Origin: Cranoglanis bouderius | Taxonomy: Eukaryota; Chordata; Actinopteri; Siluriformes; Cranoglanididae | DNA length: 64,000 nucleotides | Assembly (NCBI GenBank): GCA_023630585.1 | Contig: CM042552.1 | Location: 18,328,069 to 18,392,068 of the forward strand | Direction of reading: 5' to 3' | Part shown: positions 10,730-20,868 of the stretch, one piece after another | Layout: each line of letters starts with the position of its first letter | Numbering within the stretch: position 1 is the first letter of the stretch | Notes under the pieces: generated by a model | Database searches by the model: none | What the model saw: only the letters and a program-made list of their open reading frames with translations | What the model was told of the DNA's origin: nothing | Position numbers and translations under genes: made by a program

Positions 10730-11062
10730 AGGAGCTTGTAGGTCTCAAGATGGCAGGTGGAGGAGCTTGTGTAGGTCTCAAGATGGCAGGGGGAGGAGCT
10801 TGTGTAGGTCTCAAGATGGCAGGTGGAGGAGTCTGTGTAGGTCTCAAGATGGCAGGTGGAGGAGCTTGTAGGTCTCAAGATGGCAGGTGGAGGAGCTTGT
10901 GTAGGTCTCGATGGCAGGTGGAGGAGCTTGTAGGTCTCAAGATGGCTGGAGGAGTAGCTTGTGGGTCTCAGGCTGGCAGGAGGAGGAGCTTGTAGGTTTT
11001 TGGATGGCTGTAGGAGGATCTTGTGGGACTCTGTATGGCTGTAGGAGGAGCTTGTAGGTCTG
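10730..11062 (+). repeat. 31/33-bp minisatellite upstream of exon 3
   Basis: About ten units are present of AGGAGCTTGT(GT)AGGTCTC followed by AAGATGGCAGGTGG. They come in two length classes, 31 and 33 bp, that differ by one GT. The first seven units are nearly identical; the last three diverge (GCTGGAGG, TGTAGGAGG). In one frame it reads as a GLKMAGGGACV repeat, which I consider non-coding. The array ends about 145 bp before the exon 3 acceptor. Confidence 0.9.
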
Positions 11063-11207
11063 AACTGCCAATTAAAATTCTTAATATGAATGCAGCATTA
11101 TTGTGCCCCCTATTGGCAACTGAAGGAGGTTAATGTTATTTTCACTAATTGTGGATGGTTAATAATCTCTTTCTCTCTGTCCTTCTTTCTGTCTGTTTCT
11201 CCTCCAG

Positions 11208-11902
11208 ACACCATGGACTTGGTGGTGCGTGAAGTGCAGAACCACACCTTTTCCCTCTTGAAAGTTTTGTACGGTGACCTCGCATCGCGTGCTTCCTCTC
11301 CGTTGGCTGAACTCTTTACTGATGTTGGTCTCTTTGTGCTGGGGGCGGAGCTGAACCTGATAGAAGCATCACAGCGTTTTTTCCACGCGCTTTTCCCATT
11401 GGTGTATGACCAACTTGAGGAGCAAGGCATGGCACCTTTAGATCCTGTCTACCAAGATTGTGTGCAGTCAGTCGGGCGTCGCGTGGCAGCGTATGGCAAT
11501 GCCCCGTTACGCCTTGCGTTGCTGGTGTCGCATGCCTCGCTGGCAGAACGTGTGTTTCTGCAGTCAATGCACCTTGCCGTTGAGGTCATCAACACCACAG
11601 ACCACGCTCAGCCAAGCCGCGAGTGCCGTCGCGCGCTAATGCGCATGCGCTACTGCCCGCTGTGCCAGGCCCTGACGGACAGCAAGCCATGCATGGGCTA
11701 CTGTCTGAATGTGCTGCGTGGCTGCCTGGCCAGTCTCGCCGAAGTCGACGCCCACTGGCAAGAATTTGTGCGCTCGCTGGAGGCACTCGCGGCACGCATG
11801 AACGATGGGAATGAGCTCGAGCATGTACTCGCGTCAGTCCCCTCTCTCATTACCGATGCTGTTGCTTACACAAGAAGGAATGCTGCCCGACTCGCCTCAC
11901 AG
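11208..11902 (+). CDS. gpc5: gpc5 coding exon 3: cysteine-rich glypican core
   Basis: This largest exon (695 nt, residues 105-336, entry phase 1, exit phase 0) has acceptor CTCCTCCAG and donor TCACAG|GTCAGA. It carries N-glycosylation sequons N116-H-T and N233-T-T, the latter inside VINTTDH, a block shared with GPC3 and GPC5. Seven conserved cysteines are present at 189, 244, 254, 257, 266, 270 and 277. The segment from Cys254 to Cys277 follows the PROSITE glypican signature except that the usual Gly after CxxCx is Ala259. FFHALFPLVY at 162-171 is the conserved core helix. The exon is clearly more GC-rich than its flanks, with many GCG and CGC codons. If intron 3 were retained, five more residues (VRSAL) and a stop would follow. 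Confidence 0.96.
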
Positions 11903-12146
11903 GTCAGAAGCGCACTATGAGGGACAGGCGAACAAGGGTGGGGCTTAAATTTGATCAGCTAATCACAAACTTGGCGCTGTGACATCACATCAACACTTAG
12001 AATAAAACATGGAATGGCTTCATCTGCACGATATAAATGTTTAGCAAAGCTAGCCATCTAACAGTAGTTTAGTTAATGCGTACACTTCGGCTGCTATATT
12101 TTGTTAGTAAAATCTTATTCCCTCTTTGGGTGTGTGGGGGTTGTAG
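11903..12146 (+). other. gpc5: gpc5 intron 3 (244 bp)
   Basis: This short intron has donor GTCAGA and a G-rich, weak acceptor context ending GGGGGTTGTAG. It is the shortest intron of the gene. I see nothing but AT-rich unique sequence in it. Confidence 0.8.
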
Positions 12147-12259
12147 GTTCGTAGTGTGTGTGGAAAACCTGAACGCTCCAGTCATGTCCAGCAGGGAAGC
12201 GCTAGTGACACACTACACCCCCAAACCCCAGAGAGAAACACACTGAGTCACTGGAGACG
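12147..12259 (+). CDS. gpc5: gpc5 coding exon 4: linker
   Basis: The exon is 113 nt and encodes residues 337-373 plus two bases (entry phase 0, exit phase 2). It starts VRSVCGKPERSS, matching the human NRICGRPVR block, and supplies conserved Cys341. It ends SHWRR across the junction with exon 5 (human LANRRKEF). The part after Cys341 is the poorly conserved glypican linker, here about 8 residues shorter than I recall for human GPC5. No RxxR furin motif is visible in the linker. The acceptor AG at 12145-12146 was chosen because the nearby alternative at 12153-12154 breaks the frame. Confidence 0.85.
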
Positions 12260-12648
12260 GTGAGTCTTATTCATTTGTTCAAATGTGTCTCTGCTCGTTT
12301 ATCCACTTGTTAATTCTTTATTTATTTATATGATTTTATCATTATTTATTTCTAGTATTAATTAAACATTTAATAGGGATTAAACATTCTGCAAGAATTT
12401 TTTTTTTCACATTGTTGAGCTGTGTTTGGACATTTCTGGGTTCTGAATTTTTTTTTTTTTTTGTGGGTTTCTTGTGCCATCTGGTGGACATACTGATAAA
12501 CTGCAGTCTAAACACATTACATCCACTGAATGATAGGTTTGATTTGACTGTTAGGTCTTTTGCTGGCTTTATCATAAATGTATTTCATTCATAATATACA
12601 CCGTTTCTTTCACTCTGATTAAATTTTAGATAAGAAGCTGAATTTATA

Positions 12649-13794
12649 CAGTATATAAAGCATTGGAACAGCAAGGTCAATTCTTTTGTTTTTGTTAGGG
12701 TTAGGAATACATGTGGGTTTGAGATCAGAAGCTGTGCTGAACAACTTAAAACATGCCACCTTTTGTTTAGACCCACCCATTTTGCATGAATATGATCAAA
12801 AATATTGGAACACACGACTGACGGGTGTTTCTTGTTGCCCAGGTGTGTCCTGTTAGATTGATTGCTTAAACAATTAATAGCTCTGTATGTCTACTTTTGG
12901 CTTGTGCCCTGGCTTTCACCTCAGCATTTGTTGTTAAAAAGGATATACCAACATGAAGACCAGAGAGATGTCTACGGGAGAAAAGCCAGCCATTTTGGAG
13001 CTCTGAGCCATGCACAAACATTGGGCATAGCCAATACAACTATTTGGAATGTCCTGAAAAAGAAAGAAACCACTGGTGTACTAACTACCAGACATGGAAC
13101 AGGTCGGCCAAGGAAAACAACTGCAGTTGATGACGAATGTTTGAGAGCCTTGAAGAAAAACCCAAAAACAACAGCCGGAGACATCACCAACAACCTCCAC
13201 AGGGCAGGGATGAAGGTATCACAATCCACTGAGCAAACCCCTCAACAGTAGTATGAATCAGAAAGCCAGATTGGAATTCACAAAGGAATACCGAGGTGAG
13301 CCACAAAAGTTCTGGAACCAAGATTAACCTCTACCAAAGTATGTGAAAACCAAAGTGTGGAGAAAGAATGGATCTGGAAGAGGTAGTGTCATGGCTTGGG
13401 CTTGCATGGCTGCTTCTGGAACAGGTTCACTGATCTTTAATGATGTAACTCATGATGCTATGAATTCAGAAGGCTACAGAAACATTGTCTGCCAATTTAC
13501 AGAGAACTGCATCCAATGTAATCAGGAGGAACTTAATCATGCAGCAAGACAATGATCCAAAACACACTGCCAACTCAACCGAGGACTTCATCAGTGGGAG
13601 GGGGGGGGGGGGGGGATCGACCAGATTGACTTGTCCACCAAAAGTGCCATGTTCTAAGTTACACATATTGATGTAAATATCAGCAAATGAAAGCTGAAAT
13701 TCTGATCCATCATCTCCTATCCATCTTTAGATCTCAAACCCAAGTGTTTTCAGTGTATAGCAAGAACAATAGAATTTGGCCTTTGCTGTATCAG
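12649..13794 (+). mobile_element. Tc1/mariner element, decayed copy 1
   Basis: The left terminal inverted repeat starts CAGTATATAAAGCATTGGAA after a TA. The right end (about 13735-13790) is its inverted relative: the left-end words GGGTTTGAGATC and CAGCAAGGTCAATTCTTTTG return inverted as GATCTCAAACCC and AGAATTTGGCCTTTGCTG. The outermost right bases are missing. The inside is a broken transposase gene (see 12953-13665). The same family occurs on the opposite strand at 45668-46805. Confidence 0.85.
12953..13665 (+). pseudogene. Tc1 transposase pseudogene (copy 1)
   Basis: The ATG at 12953 opens a frame reading MKTREMSTGEKPAILEL, stopped after 17 codons, with the rest of the HTH domain in other frames (ANTTIWNVLKKKETTG, then TGRPRKTTAVDDECLRAL). 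The DDE domain is broken. The segment that should hold the first catalytic Asp (xWTDE) is deleted at about 13311-13340, where tggaac runs straight into caagattaacc. The second Asp block QQDNDPKHTAN is present in another frame at about 13540. A poly-G run follows at about 13601-13615, and the last third, including the catalytic Glu, is missing. It cannot encode an active enzyme. Confidence 0.88.
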
Positions 13795-13911
13795 TTGCCT
13801 TGAGTTCTGTGAGAGAGGAATTTTGAATGTTGATGCATTTGTTTCCACATCATGTTTCCTTAATATGTAGCTGAAACACAAGAACAAATAAAAGATAGTG
13901 CATTAATTGGC

Positions 13912-13938
13912 AATAATAATAATAATAATAATAATAAT
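13912..13938. repeat. (AAT)9 microsatellite
   Basis: This is a trinucleotide run 3' of the Tc1 remnant, about 130 bp before exon 5. Confidence 0.85.
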
Positions 13939-14070
13939 GTGTGAAAAATGCATTACGTGTTGCAGTTTCTCAGGGTGTCCACCAGGTGGAGGCAGATTAA
14001 CACATACACAGAAGGATTAATTCAATTTCAGAGAGATTATAACAGAACTAAACATATTTTGTGTGTGCAG

Positions 14071-14196
14071 TGAATTCCTCAGTTCTTTGCGCCACTATCG
14101 GGCATTTTACGGAGGTTTAGCTGATCAGATGTGTGTCCGAGAGCTAGCGTCAACCGACGGACCCACCTGCTGGAACGGAAATGACGTGGTCAAGAG
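14071..14196 (+). CDS. gpc5: gpc5 coding exon 5
   Basis: The exon is 126 nt and encodes residues 374-416, with entry phase 2 and exit phase 2. It reads REFLSSLRHYRAFYGGLADQ, then a stretch with Cys395 and Cys407 and WNGNDVVK; Ser416 is completed by exon 6. It closely follows human GPC5 (FYGGLADQLC, then PCWNGEDIVKSYTQ) and distinguishes the gene from GPC3, which has FYSALPGYIC. Cys395 and Cys407 complete the 14 conserved ectodomain cysteines. The donor AAGAG|GTGTAA is non-optimal at +4 (T for A) and +5 (A for G), but the frame fixes it. Confidence 0.93.
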
Positions 14197-14499
14197 GTGT
14201 AACACATACACACTATACACAGTGCATCACACTCAGCCATCCAGAACACAACTTACAAATCACAGTGGTGCTTGAGCTTCGTCTGTTTACACATCGTGTA
14301 TCTGAATTAATTTATTTTTAAAAATATAAGTTTTCATGGTAATCATCACAAAGGTTGGGTAAACTGTGACGTCACTAAATTCAAACAAATGTTGCAAACG
14401 AATCCGTGGCCCATGCTCCATGCATGTGCATCAGCGTCGTGCGTGTGTATCTTACTACATCATACGATGACACAAATCGTTGGCATGATTTTGTTTACT

Positions 14500-14575
14500 C
14501 TTTGACTCCGCCTCCATTCCTGTCCATGTACACGAAGCCCCGCCTCCCGGGGGTCTAACCACAGCCAATGGAGTT
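14500..14575. promoter_or_regulatory. cluster of GC-box and CCAAT-like words
   Basis: GACTCCGCCTCC, AGCCCCGCCTCCCGGGGG and CAGCCAATGG occur within 75 bp, about 300 bp after exon 5. The cluster resembles a small promoter, but no TATA box or initiator is evident and it may be chance or repeat-derived. Confidence 0.15.
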
Positions 14576-15114
14576 CTTTCATGTTGGTTCAGTAGCAAGT
14601 TGACTAAATATCCCAGGTCTCTTTTTACTTGGAGAGTTATAACGACCCTGTCCAGTTAGACGTTCCGACCAACCACGCTGGAGTTGCCGCACAGAATTCT
14701 GGGATACACGGGACAGTGAAGGGATACGTGAATCTTTACAAACCGTCCAGGTGTAGCGTCTCAGAGGGCAGAAAACATTCGACTTGCTGCCTTCCTGTTT
14801 CGGAATACAGCCTAAGTAGGCAGCGTTTGTTGCGTTTTGGATACAGCTGCTGTCTAACACACGAACCCGCAACTTGATCAGTAACACAACATATTTTAGT
14901 GTTTAGAAATTGTTAGCGTAGTCATATACAAGAATCGCACACAAACTGTGTAATGTTTTATTTATAGAATTCTGTACATTTGCAGTGTTCTTTATAATAA
15001 GTCAGTCTCTCTCTCTCTCTCTCTCTCATATATACACACACAAATGAAAAGACTGAAAAAGAAAAATGACTTTTGGAGGAAAAAAACATTATTCCCTCAT
15101 GTCCTCATTTCCTC

Positions 15115-15400
15115 ATCCCATTAGTCTCTTTCCTTCTTCCTTTTCTCTCTTTTTCTCCTCATTTCTTCTGCGCCCTTGTCCCCTTTCTCCCCCATGCGCT
15201 TTTCTCCTTGCTCCATCACCTTGTCGTAACTTGTCCCCTAGCTTCCACTACTCCTCCTCTTCCCGCCCCTTTTTTCTTCCCAGTCCCTCACTCTCATGTT
15301 CACTTCTTCTCCTTTCTCTCTTATCTCCTAACCCCTTTCTCCCTCTTTCCATTACATCACTAATTATTCATCTCCTCATCCTGAGGCTTCCTTGTTCCCT
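15115..15400. repeat. pyrimidine-rich CCTT/TCTC tract
   Basis: Nearly all bases are C or T on the + strand, without a period. The preceding (CT)n run lies at 15006-15027. A 134-codon open frame across it is compositional. Confidence 0.55.
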
Positions 15401-15684
15401 TGCCCTTCTGATACTACTTGCAGCTATAATACAAAGCGTTATGATTTTAATACTCATTTTAGACTTTTAATGGCTACTTCCCTGTCCGCTGTCGCTCCTA
15501 AAATCTGCTAAATACCTTTAGCCATCTGTGTGCTGCTCTTTTGCAACATCTAGCGCTCCATAATTGACCATTTTTTCCCTCTAGAAACTGTTAGTGGCTG
15601 AAATGTGTCTTTGTACATTCAGAGTTGTGTGCAGATTTAATCCTGACTATCGTCCTCAACACCAATATGACTTAAAAATAATGA

Positions 15685-15880
15685 GAAATCCTGTCAGGTT
15701 ACCCAAGTTTAGCTAGCTAGCGGCTCTTAGCAGTGCTTATTATGGACAATACTTTGAAACCTGTACATTTGAGTTTAAAATCCTGTCAGAAATCCTGTCA
15801 GGTTACCTCAGTTTAGCTAGCTAGCTGCTTTTAGCAGTGATTATTGTGAACATGACTTTAAAATTTATAAAGTCCTCTCA
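15685..15880 (+). repeat. about 104-bp tandem duplication
   Basis: GAAATCCTGTCAGGTTACC followed by AGTTTAGCTAGCTAGC occurs at 15685 and again at 15789, each followed by related TTAGCAGTG.TTATT words. The offset is 104 bp. An impure (TA)n run follows at about 15889-15935. Confidence 0.8.
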
Positions 15881-15889
15881 GGAATCCTT

Positions 15890-15921
<32 letters not shown>

Positions 15922-16637
15922 ATATATATATAAAAAATCTATACATAAAAATGTGCTCATTTAGCTACTCTTGGCAATAAAGATTATGCCCTGAATGTTA
16001 GCAGATATTAGCTAAGTTGCTAGCATTAGTTCATATAATGTGCAATCAACAGTTTTACAGGTGAATTTATGGTGCTGATTGAGGAAGAGCTAGGAATTAT
16101 CCAATCATAGCTCCTTTACTGTTATCTTCGCGACTGGGCTGGCAATCAAATTAGCCTAGCAAACGATCATCCATTCAGTTCACTTCGGAACCATAAAAGC
16201 TAAAGCTAGATTTGGAGCAGTCAAACAAGGCGAATAAGTAGAGGGGTTGAAAGCGCTCATTTAACATTAACACGCTCCATGAGACTCGCACGTTCATCTG
16301 CTGACATTTACACAAGCCGAGAAAAAGCGCTAGTGTATATACAAACAAACCAAAAAAAAAAAAAATATGGAGCAAATAAAGCTATTTACAAAATAGTCTT
16401 GTATTCCATCAGAGATCATTGATCCGAAATGTACAAACCTAGCATAGAGCTGACATGTACAGAGTGACAACTAGCTTAAAACTGCTGAGATGAGTAAATA
16501 CACAAGACTAGTATAGATCTCTAAAAGTAATTTTGTGTTCGTCTTATTAGATCTTTGCATTATTTCTAATTTAAAAACATCCATGCATGGACCTAGTGAC
16601 ACGCCCGTTTTCCTATATAAGGATTCGGTTGTGTGTG

Positions 16638-16641
<4 letters not shown>

Positions 16642-16681
<40 letters not shown>
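16642..16681. repeat. (AC)20 microsatellite
   Basis: This is an uninterrupted dinucleotide run. Confidence 0.92.
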
Positions 16682-16683
<2 letters not shown>

Positions 16684-17274
16684 CTGAACTGTGCTCCCTG
16701 TGAAGCTCTGAGGGGAGATTAATGTGTTTAAAGGGATTCCCGGCCGTTTAACCTGATGTAAACATCGATCTGGAGCCATGTTTTGCTCTTTTTATTATTT
16801 TTTTATTTTTTATTTTTTTTTATTAATAATAAATCAGGGTTATGTTTGCAGAGGGAGAACCCTGGAGTGTCCCAGCGTTCCTGATCAACAGTGCTCTAAT
16901 ACAATGAGGGTGCGGTTCCTGAGCTCAGCCTGATGGGGGCGCTGTGGTTATCCACACGCTGCTTTGTAAAGCTTTTCACCATAGCGCTCGTCTGGTTTCA
17001 GCTTTCAGCACATTATCATCAGCGTGAGGAGACAGAGACATAACCAGCTCCATGTACACATCACTGCAGATGATGTCACACTGCTGAAATAATGATCAGA
17101 ATTATCCGTTTATATATTTATATAGCTACTGTCACACTTTAAAAAAAAAAAAAAAAAAAAAACGAAATACGTTGTCTGTATCAGCATAGGAAAGGAGAGT
17201 TATATCTGATTAAGTAATTAATAAATTAACTGGACGATGCATGATTCAAAATAGCAGCAGTGTCTTTCTCTCTC

Positions 17275-18590
17275 TGTGACTGTCTCTGTCTATCTGTAAT
17301 CTGCAAAATGACCAATAATGTCTAACTGTCGCTCTTCCTCTGTCTGTCTATGCATCTGTAATGAGCAAAATAATATTATAATGAACGTTATTATAATTAT
17401 AACCGTCTGTCTGTCTGTCTATCTGTCTCTAACTGCCTGTCTGTCTCCATGCATTACTGTCTGTCTCTAACTGTCTGTCTGTCTGTCTCTAACTGTCTGT
17501 CTGTCTGTCTCTAACTGCCTGTCTGTCTCCATGTATTACTGTCTGTCCCTAACCGTCTGTCTGTCTGCCTATCTGTCTCTCTGTCTCTAACTGTGTCTGT
17601 CTCCATGTATTACTGTCTGTCTCTAACCGTCTATCTGTCTCTCTAACTGTCTCTAACTGCCTGTCTGTCTCCATGTATTACTGTCTGTCCCTAACCGTCT
17701 GTCTGTCTGCCTATCTGTCTCTCTGTCTCTAACTGCCTGTCTGTCTCCATGTATTACTGTCTGTCTCTAACCGTCTGTCTGTCTGTCTATCTGTCTCTCT
17801 AACTGTCTCTAACTGCCTGTCTGTCTCCATGTATTACTGTCTGTCTGTAACCGTCTGTCTGTCTGTCTATCTGTCTCTCTAACTGTCTCTAACTGCCTGT
17901 CTGTCTCCATGTATTACTGTCTGTCTGTAACCGTCTGTCTGTCTGTCTGTAACCGTCTGTCTGTCTGTCTATCTGTCTCTCTAACTGTCTCTAACTGCCT
18001 GTCTGTCTATCTGTCTTTCTAACTGTCTCTAACTGCCTGTCTGTCTCCATGTATTACTGTCTGTCTCTAACCGTCTGTCTTGTCTGTCTATCTGTCTCTC
18101 TAACTGTCTCTAACTGCCTGTCTGTCTCCATGTATTACTGTCTGTCTCTAACCGTCTGTCTGTCTGTCTATCTGTCTCTCTGTCTCTAACTGCCTGTCTG
18201 TCTCCATGTATTACTGTCTGTCTCTAACCATCTGTCTGTCTGTCTCTCTAACTGTCTCTAACTGCCTGTCTGTCTCCATGTATTACTGTCTGTCTCTAAC
18301 CGTCTGTCTGTCTGTCTGTCTATCTGTCTCTCTAACTGTCTCTCTCTATGTATTACTGTCTGTCTCTCTAACTGTCTCTCTATGTACTACTGTCTGTCTG
18401 TATCAGTAATATGCAAAATGACTAACAAAATAACGTTTATTTTTCTGTCTAACTGCTGTCTGTCTGTCTGTCTGATTGTCTCTATGTATAAATGTCTGTT
18501 TATCTGTCTGTATCTGTAATATGCAAAAATAACTAACAAATTAGCATGTTTATTTTCCTGTCTGTCTCTCTAACTGTCTAAATGATGCAG
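17275..18590. repeat. CTGT/CTAACTGTCT higher-order array
   Basis: The 1.3-kb array is built from CTGT tetranucleotides. In the centre they form longer units of about 70-80 bp carrying TCCATGTATTACTGTCTGTC, CTAACCGTCTGTCTGTCTGT and TCTCTAACTGTCTCTAACTG in fixed order. At least eight such units lie between about 17445 and 18300. The flanks decay into shorter GCAAAATGACTAAC-spaced pieces. Confidence 0.85.
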
Positions 18591-18950
18591 AATATAAGAT
18601 GAATGAACAAATAAAACAAAGCAGAAATTCAAAATTCTGGATTAAAAAAACGAAACAAAAACAAAATTACACACTTGATAGTAAAACTGGATTACTCGAT
18701 TTGTAACAGAACTGTGTCTGTGTGTATGACGGAGAGAGTAAGAGAGAGAGAGAGAGAGAAAATATGCCTTGTATCTGTAGATCACTCAATTCAATTTCTG
18801 TTCAGGTGTTTATTTAAATTCTGGGGCAGAATCGTATTTATATCACAGCGGAGTAGAACAGAAAGGCGAAAAATCACCAAGTACACTTACAGAAACAGAA
18901 GTAATAAAACGATCAAATAACAGTCATCAGTGTGTTATCGGTTTAACATG

Positions 18951-18960
<10 letters not shown>

Positions 18961-19006
<46 letters not shown>
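18961..19006. repeat. (CA)23 microsatellite
   Basis: This is an uninterrupted dinucleotide run. A (CTG)8 run follows at 19205-19228. Confidence 0.92.
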
Positions 19007-19008
<2 letters not shown>

Positions 19009-19274
19009 GCTATCTACATTCACTGTGTTGCACTGTACCTTCCTACACTCTAAGTGTGTGTGTGTTTTTTCCCACGTCCAAAACGTCAGACTCGGATTAA
19101 ATCCAGACACTTTGACCTGCAGGCATGAGGGCACTGCTGAGGACTCTCGGGGACACACACACACAGACACACACAGAGTAATGGGGTTTCTGTGCAATAG
19201 GATGTGCTGCTGCTGCTGCTGCTGCTGGAATATTAACACATTAACTCCAGTGTAATAGTAAGAATATCAGAGCT

Positions 19275-19765
19275 GCCTTGCAGAAGGGGACATAGTCACA
19301 GAACAAGGGGACTAAAGAGCATGAGATGGATGAGAGAAGTAGATTAGGAAGCAACAAGACAAGCAACGGGTTAAGGTTCTTGCAATAAATGGTGGAAAGG
19401 TCACGAGGGGACACAGAAGCTACAAGGTGAAGATAACGGTGATTGCAAGGGGATGTGAGGGAGCAAAGAGAGAAGTCTAGGGGATGAGGGAGTGAGAAGA
19501 AGGGTGCAAGGAGACAACGAAGCGTGGGTGGGTGGGGGGAGTGATGAAGTCAGGAGAGTTCGGGACAAGGGAGAAAAGGAAATGAAAGGTGAAATGATTA
19601 TGGATCAAGGAAGCAAGGGGATAAGGGAGGGAGGGTGGTTGGGGGAAAAAAAACAGAGCAAGGAGATTTCAAGGAAGCAAAGGAAATGAAAGAGCAGATA
19701 TTTAAGGGGATAAGGGAAAAGGGATCAAGGATAAGGCAGTATTAGACAAGGACGTAAGGGGACAA
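19275..19765. repeat. purine-rich AAGGGGA word array
   Basis: The words CAAGGGGAC, AAGGGGATAAGGG and GAGGGAG recur irregularly over about 0.5 kb, and the strand is strongly purine-rich. It resembles the other degenerate arrays of this window. Confidence 0.5.
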
Positions 19766-19867
19766 AACATAATTAATGCTTGCCCTATATTGTGTATATG
19801 TGTGACTCAAACTGCAATCGTGCATCAAAATAGGCCACTATCTGACCATTCTCTGGTGATCCATTGT

Positions 19868-19991
19868 GGCTGTGTCCCAAATCACAATTCTACCACACTA
19901 CCTCCAATAGAGTACAGTCTGTATTAACTTGTGACTATGTGTAGTTTTTGCCTATGCCACAGTACAACCTTATGCGACTTGGGACACAGCC
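19868..19991. mobile_element. palindromic MITE, about 124 bp (GGCTGTGTCCCAA termini)
   Basis: GGCTGTGTCCCAA at the left end is the exact inverse complement of TTGGGACACAGCC at the right end. The inside includes CACACTACCTCCAATAGAGTA. Related single arms with the same word occur at about 24703, 38430, 58530 and 59150, so this is a dispersed non-autonomous family. The superfamily is not determined. Confidence 0.7.
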
Positions 19992-20080
19992 CATGGCTCA
20001 GGTGTTGGTAGACAGAACTTGAGTTTAGAAGGAAATTTTGAATGGAAACCCATCCTGTAGGCAGAGTAGAGTTCTCAGGA

Positions 20081-20127
20081 GTGTGTGTGTGTGTGTGTGT
20101 GTGTGTAGGTTTGTTTTGGATTCAGTA

Positions 20128-20189
<62 letters not shown>

Positions 20190-20315
20190 AGGGTTCCAGT
20201 GTAGGTTTTCTAGTCTTTTCCCTCGTTTATTAGGGTTAATGCCTTGGTGCACCCTGCTCATCCTCCAGAGTGCAAAGATGAACGAGCACTGCGCCTCTGG
20301 ATTAGGACACAGCAG

Positions 20316-20363
<48 letters not shown>
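20081..20363. repeat. three (GT)n microsatellites in one block
   Basis: Dinucleotide runs at 20081-20106, 20132-20187 and 20319-20363 are separated by short unique sequence. The Cys-Val and Thr-His open frames across them are artefacts. Confidence 0.92.
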
Positions 20364-20364
<1 letters not shown>

Positions 20365-20497
20365 CTCTGTGAATCGATGAGACTGCAGCTGCCTGTTTGT
20401 TTCTTAATGTCCTGGGTATGACCCTTTGGACCTGTCTCTCTCTCTTTCTCCGTCTGACTATCTGTTTTTTTTTTATTGGCTCTCTTTCCATATTACA

Positions 20498-20868
20498 GAC
20501 ATAGAGAGAGAGAGACAGGTAGACAGACAGACAGGACACATAGTCAAACATATAGTCCGATAGGAAAAGTCAGACACTTAGACATCTCGACTGGTTGTCA
20601 GACAGACATTTAGACAAATACAATCAGATAGACCGTCACATAGGCAGATAACTAGACAGTCAGATAAGACGGACAGATACGGTCAGAAAGGTAGACAATC
20701 AAGAACAGATGGATAGACAGTCAGACAGACAGATACAGTCAGTTATACAGACAGACAAACAGATATGCAGTGAGGTAGACAGACCGACAGTCAGTCACTT
20801 GGACAGGTAGAGAGACAGATGTTCAGACAGAGATACAGATAGTCAGTCAGATAGACAGATGGGTAGAT
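20498..20868. repeat. degenerate AGACAGTCAGATAGACAG array
   Basis: GACAGACAG and CAGATAGACAGTC words recur for about 370 bp. The array is roughly the inverse-strand relative of the CTGT array at 17275-18590. Confidence 0.7.

Larger units (their letters stand above)
3891..11207 (+). other. gpc5: gpc5 intron 2
   Basis: The 7.3-kb intron has a GTGAGT donor and a pyrimidine-rich acceptor ending CTCCTCCAG. It contains a CT-rich tract (4359-4570), two copies of an unclassified CATCTGAGG repeat (about 5035-5215 and 6400-6535), a second GGACTC array, microsatellites, a degenerate AGGAACT stretch (about 9340-9620), and a minisatellite ending about 145 bp before exon 3. An A-rich purine stretch lies at about 10370-10600. 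I see no gene in it. Confidence 0.75.
12260..14070 (+). other. gpc5: gpc5 intron 4
   Basis: The intron has donor GTGAGT and acceptor TTTTGTGTGTGCAG. A broken Tc1 element fills most of it (about 12649-13794), followed by an (AAT)n run. The remaining sequence is AT-rich with poly-T runs near 12400 and 12450. Confidence 0.8.

Noticed and set aside
10552..10995. 147-codon frame with GLKMAGGGACV repeats
   Set aside because: It is created by the 31/33-bp minisatellite inside intron 2. The frame changes with unit length and there is no conserved flank.
12153..12160. Alternative acceptor for exon 4 at 12153-12154
   Set aside because: It would shift the reading frame and lose the conserved VCGKP block.
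20025..20551. Cys-Val and Thr-His repeat frames
   Set aside because: They are translations of (GT)n/(CA)n microsatellites.
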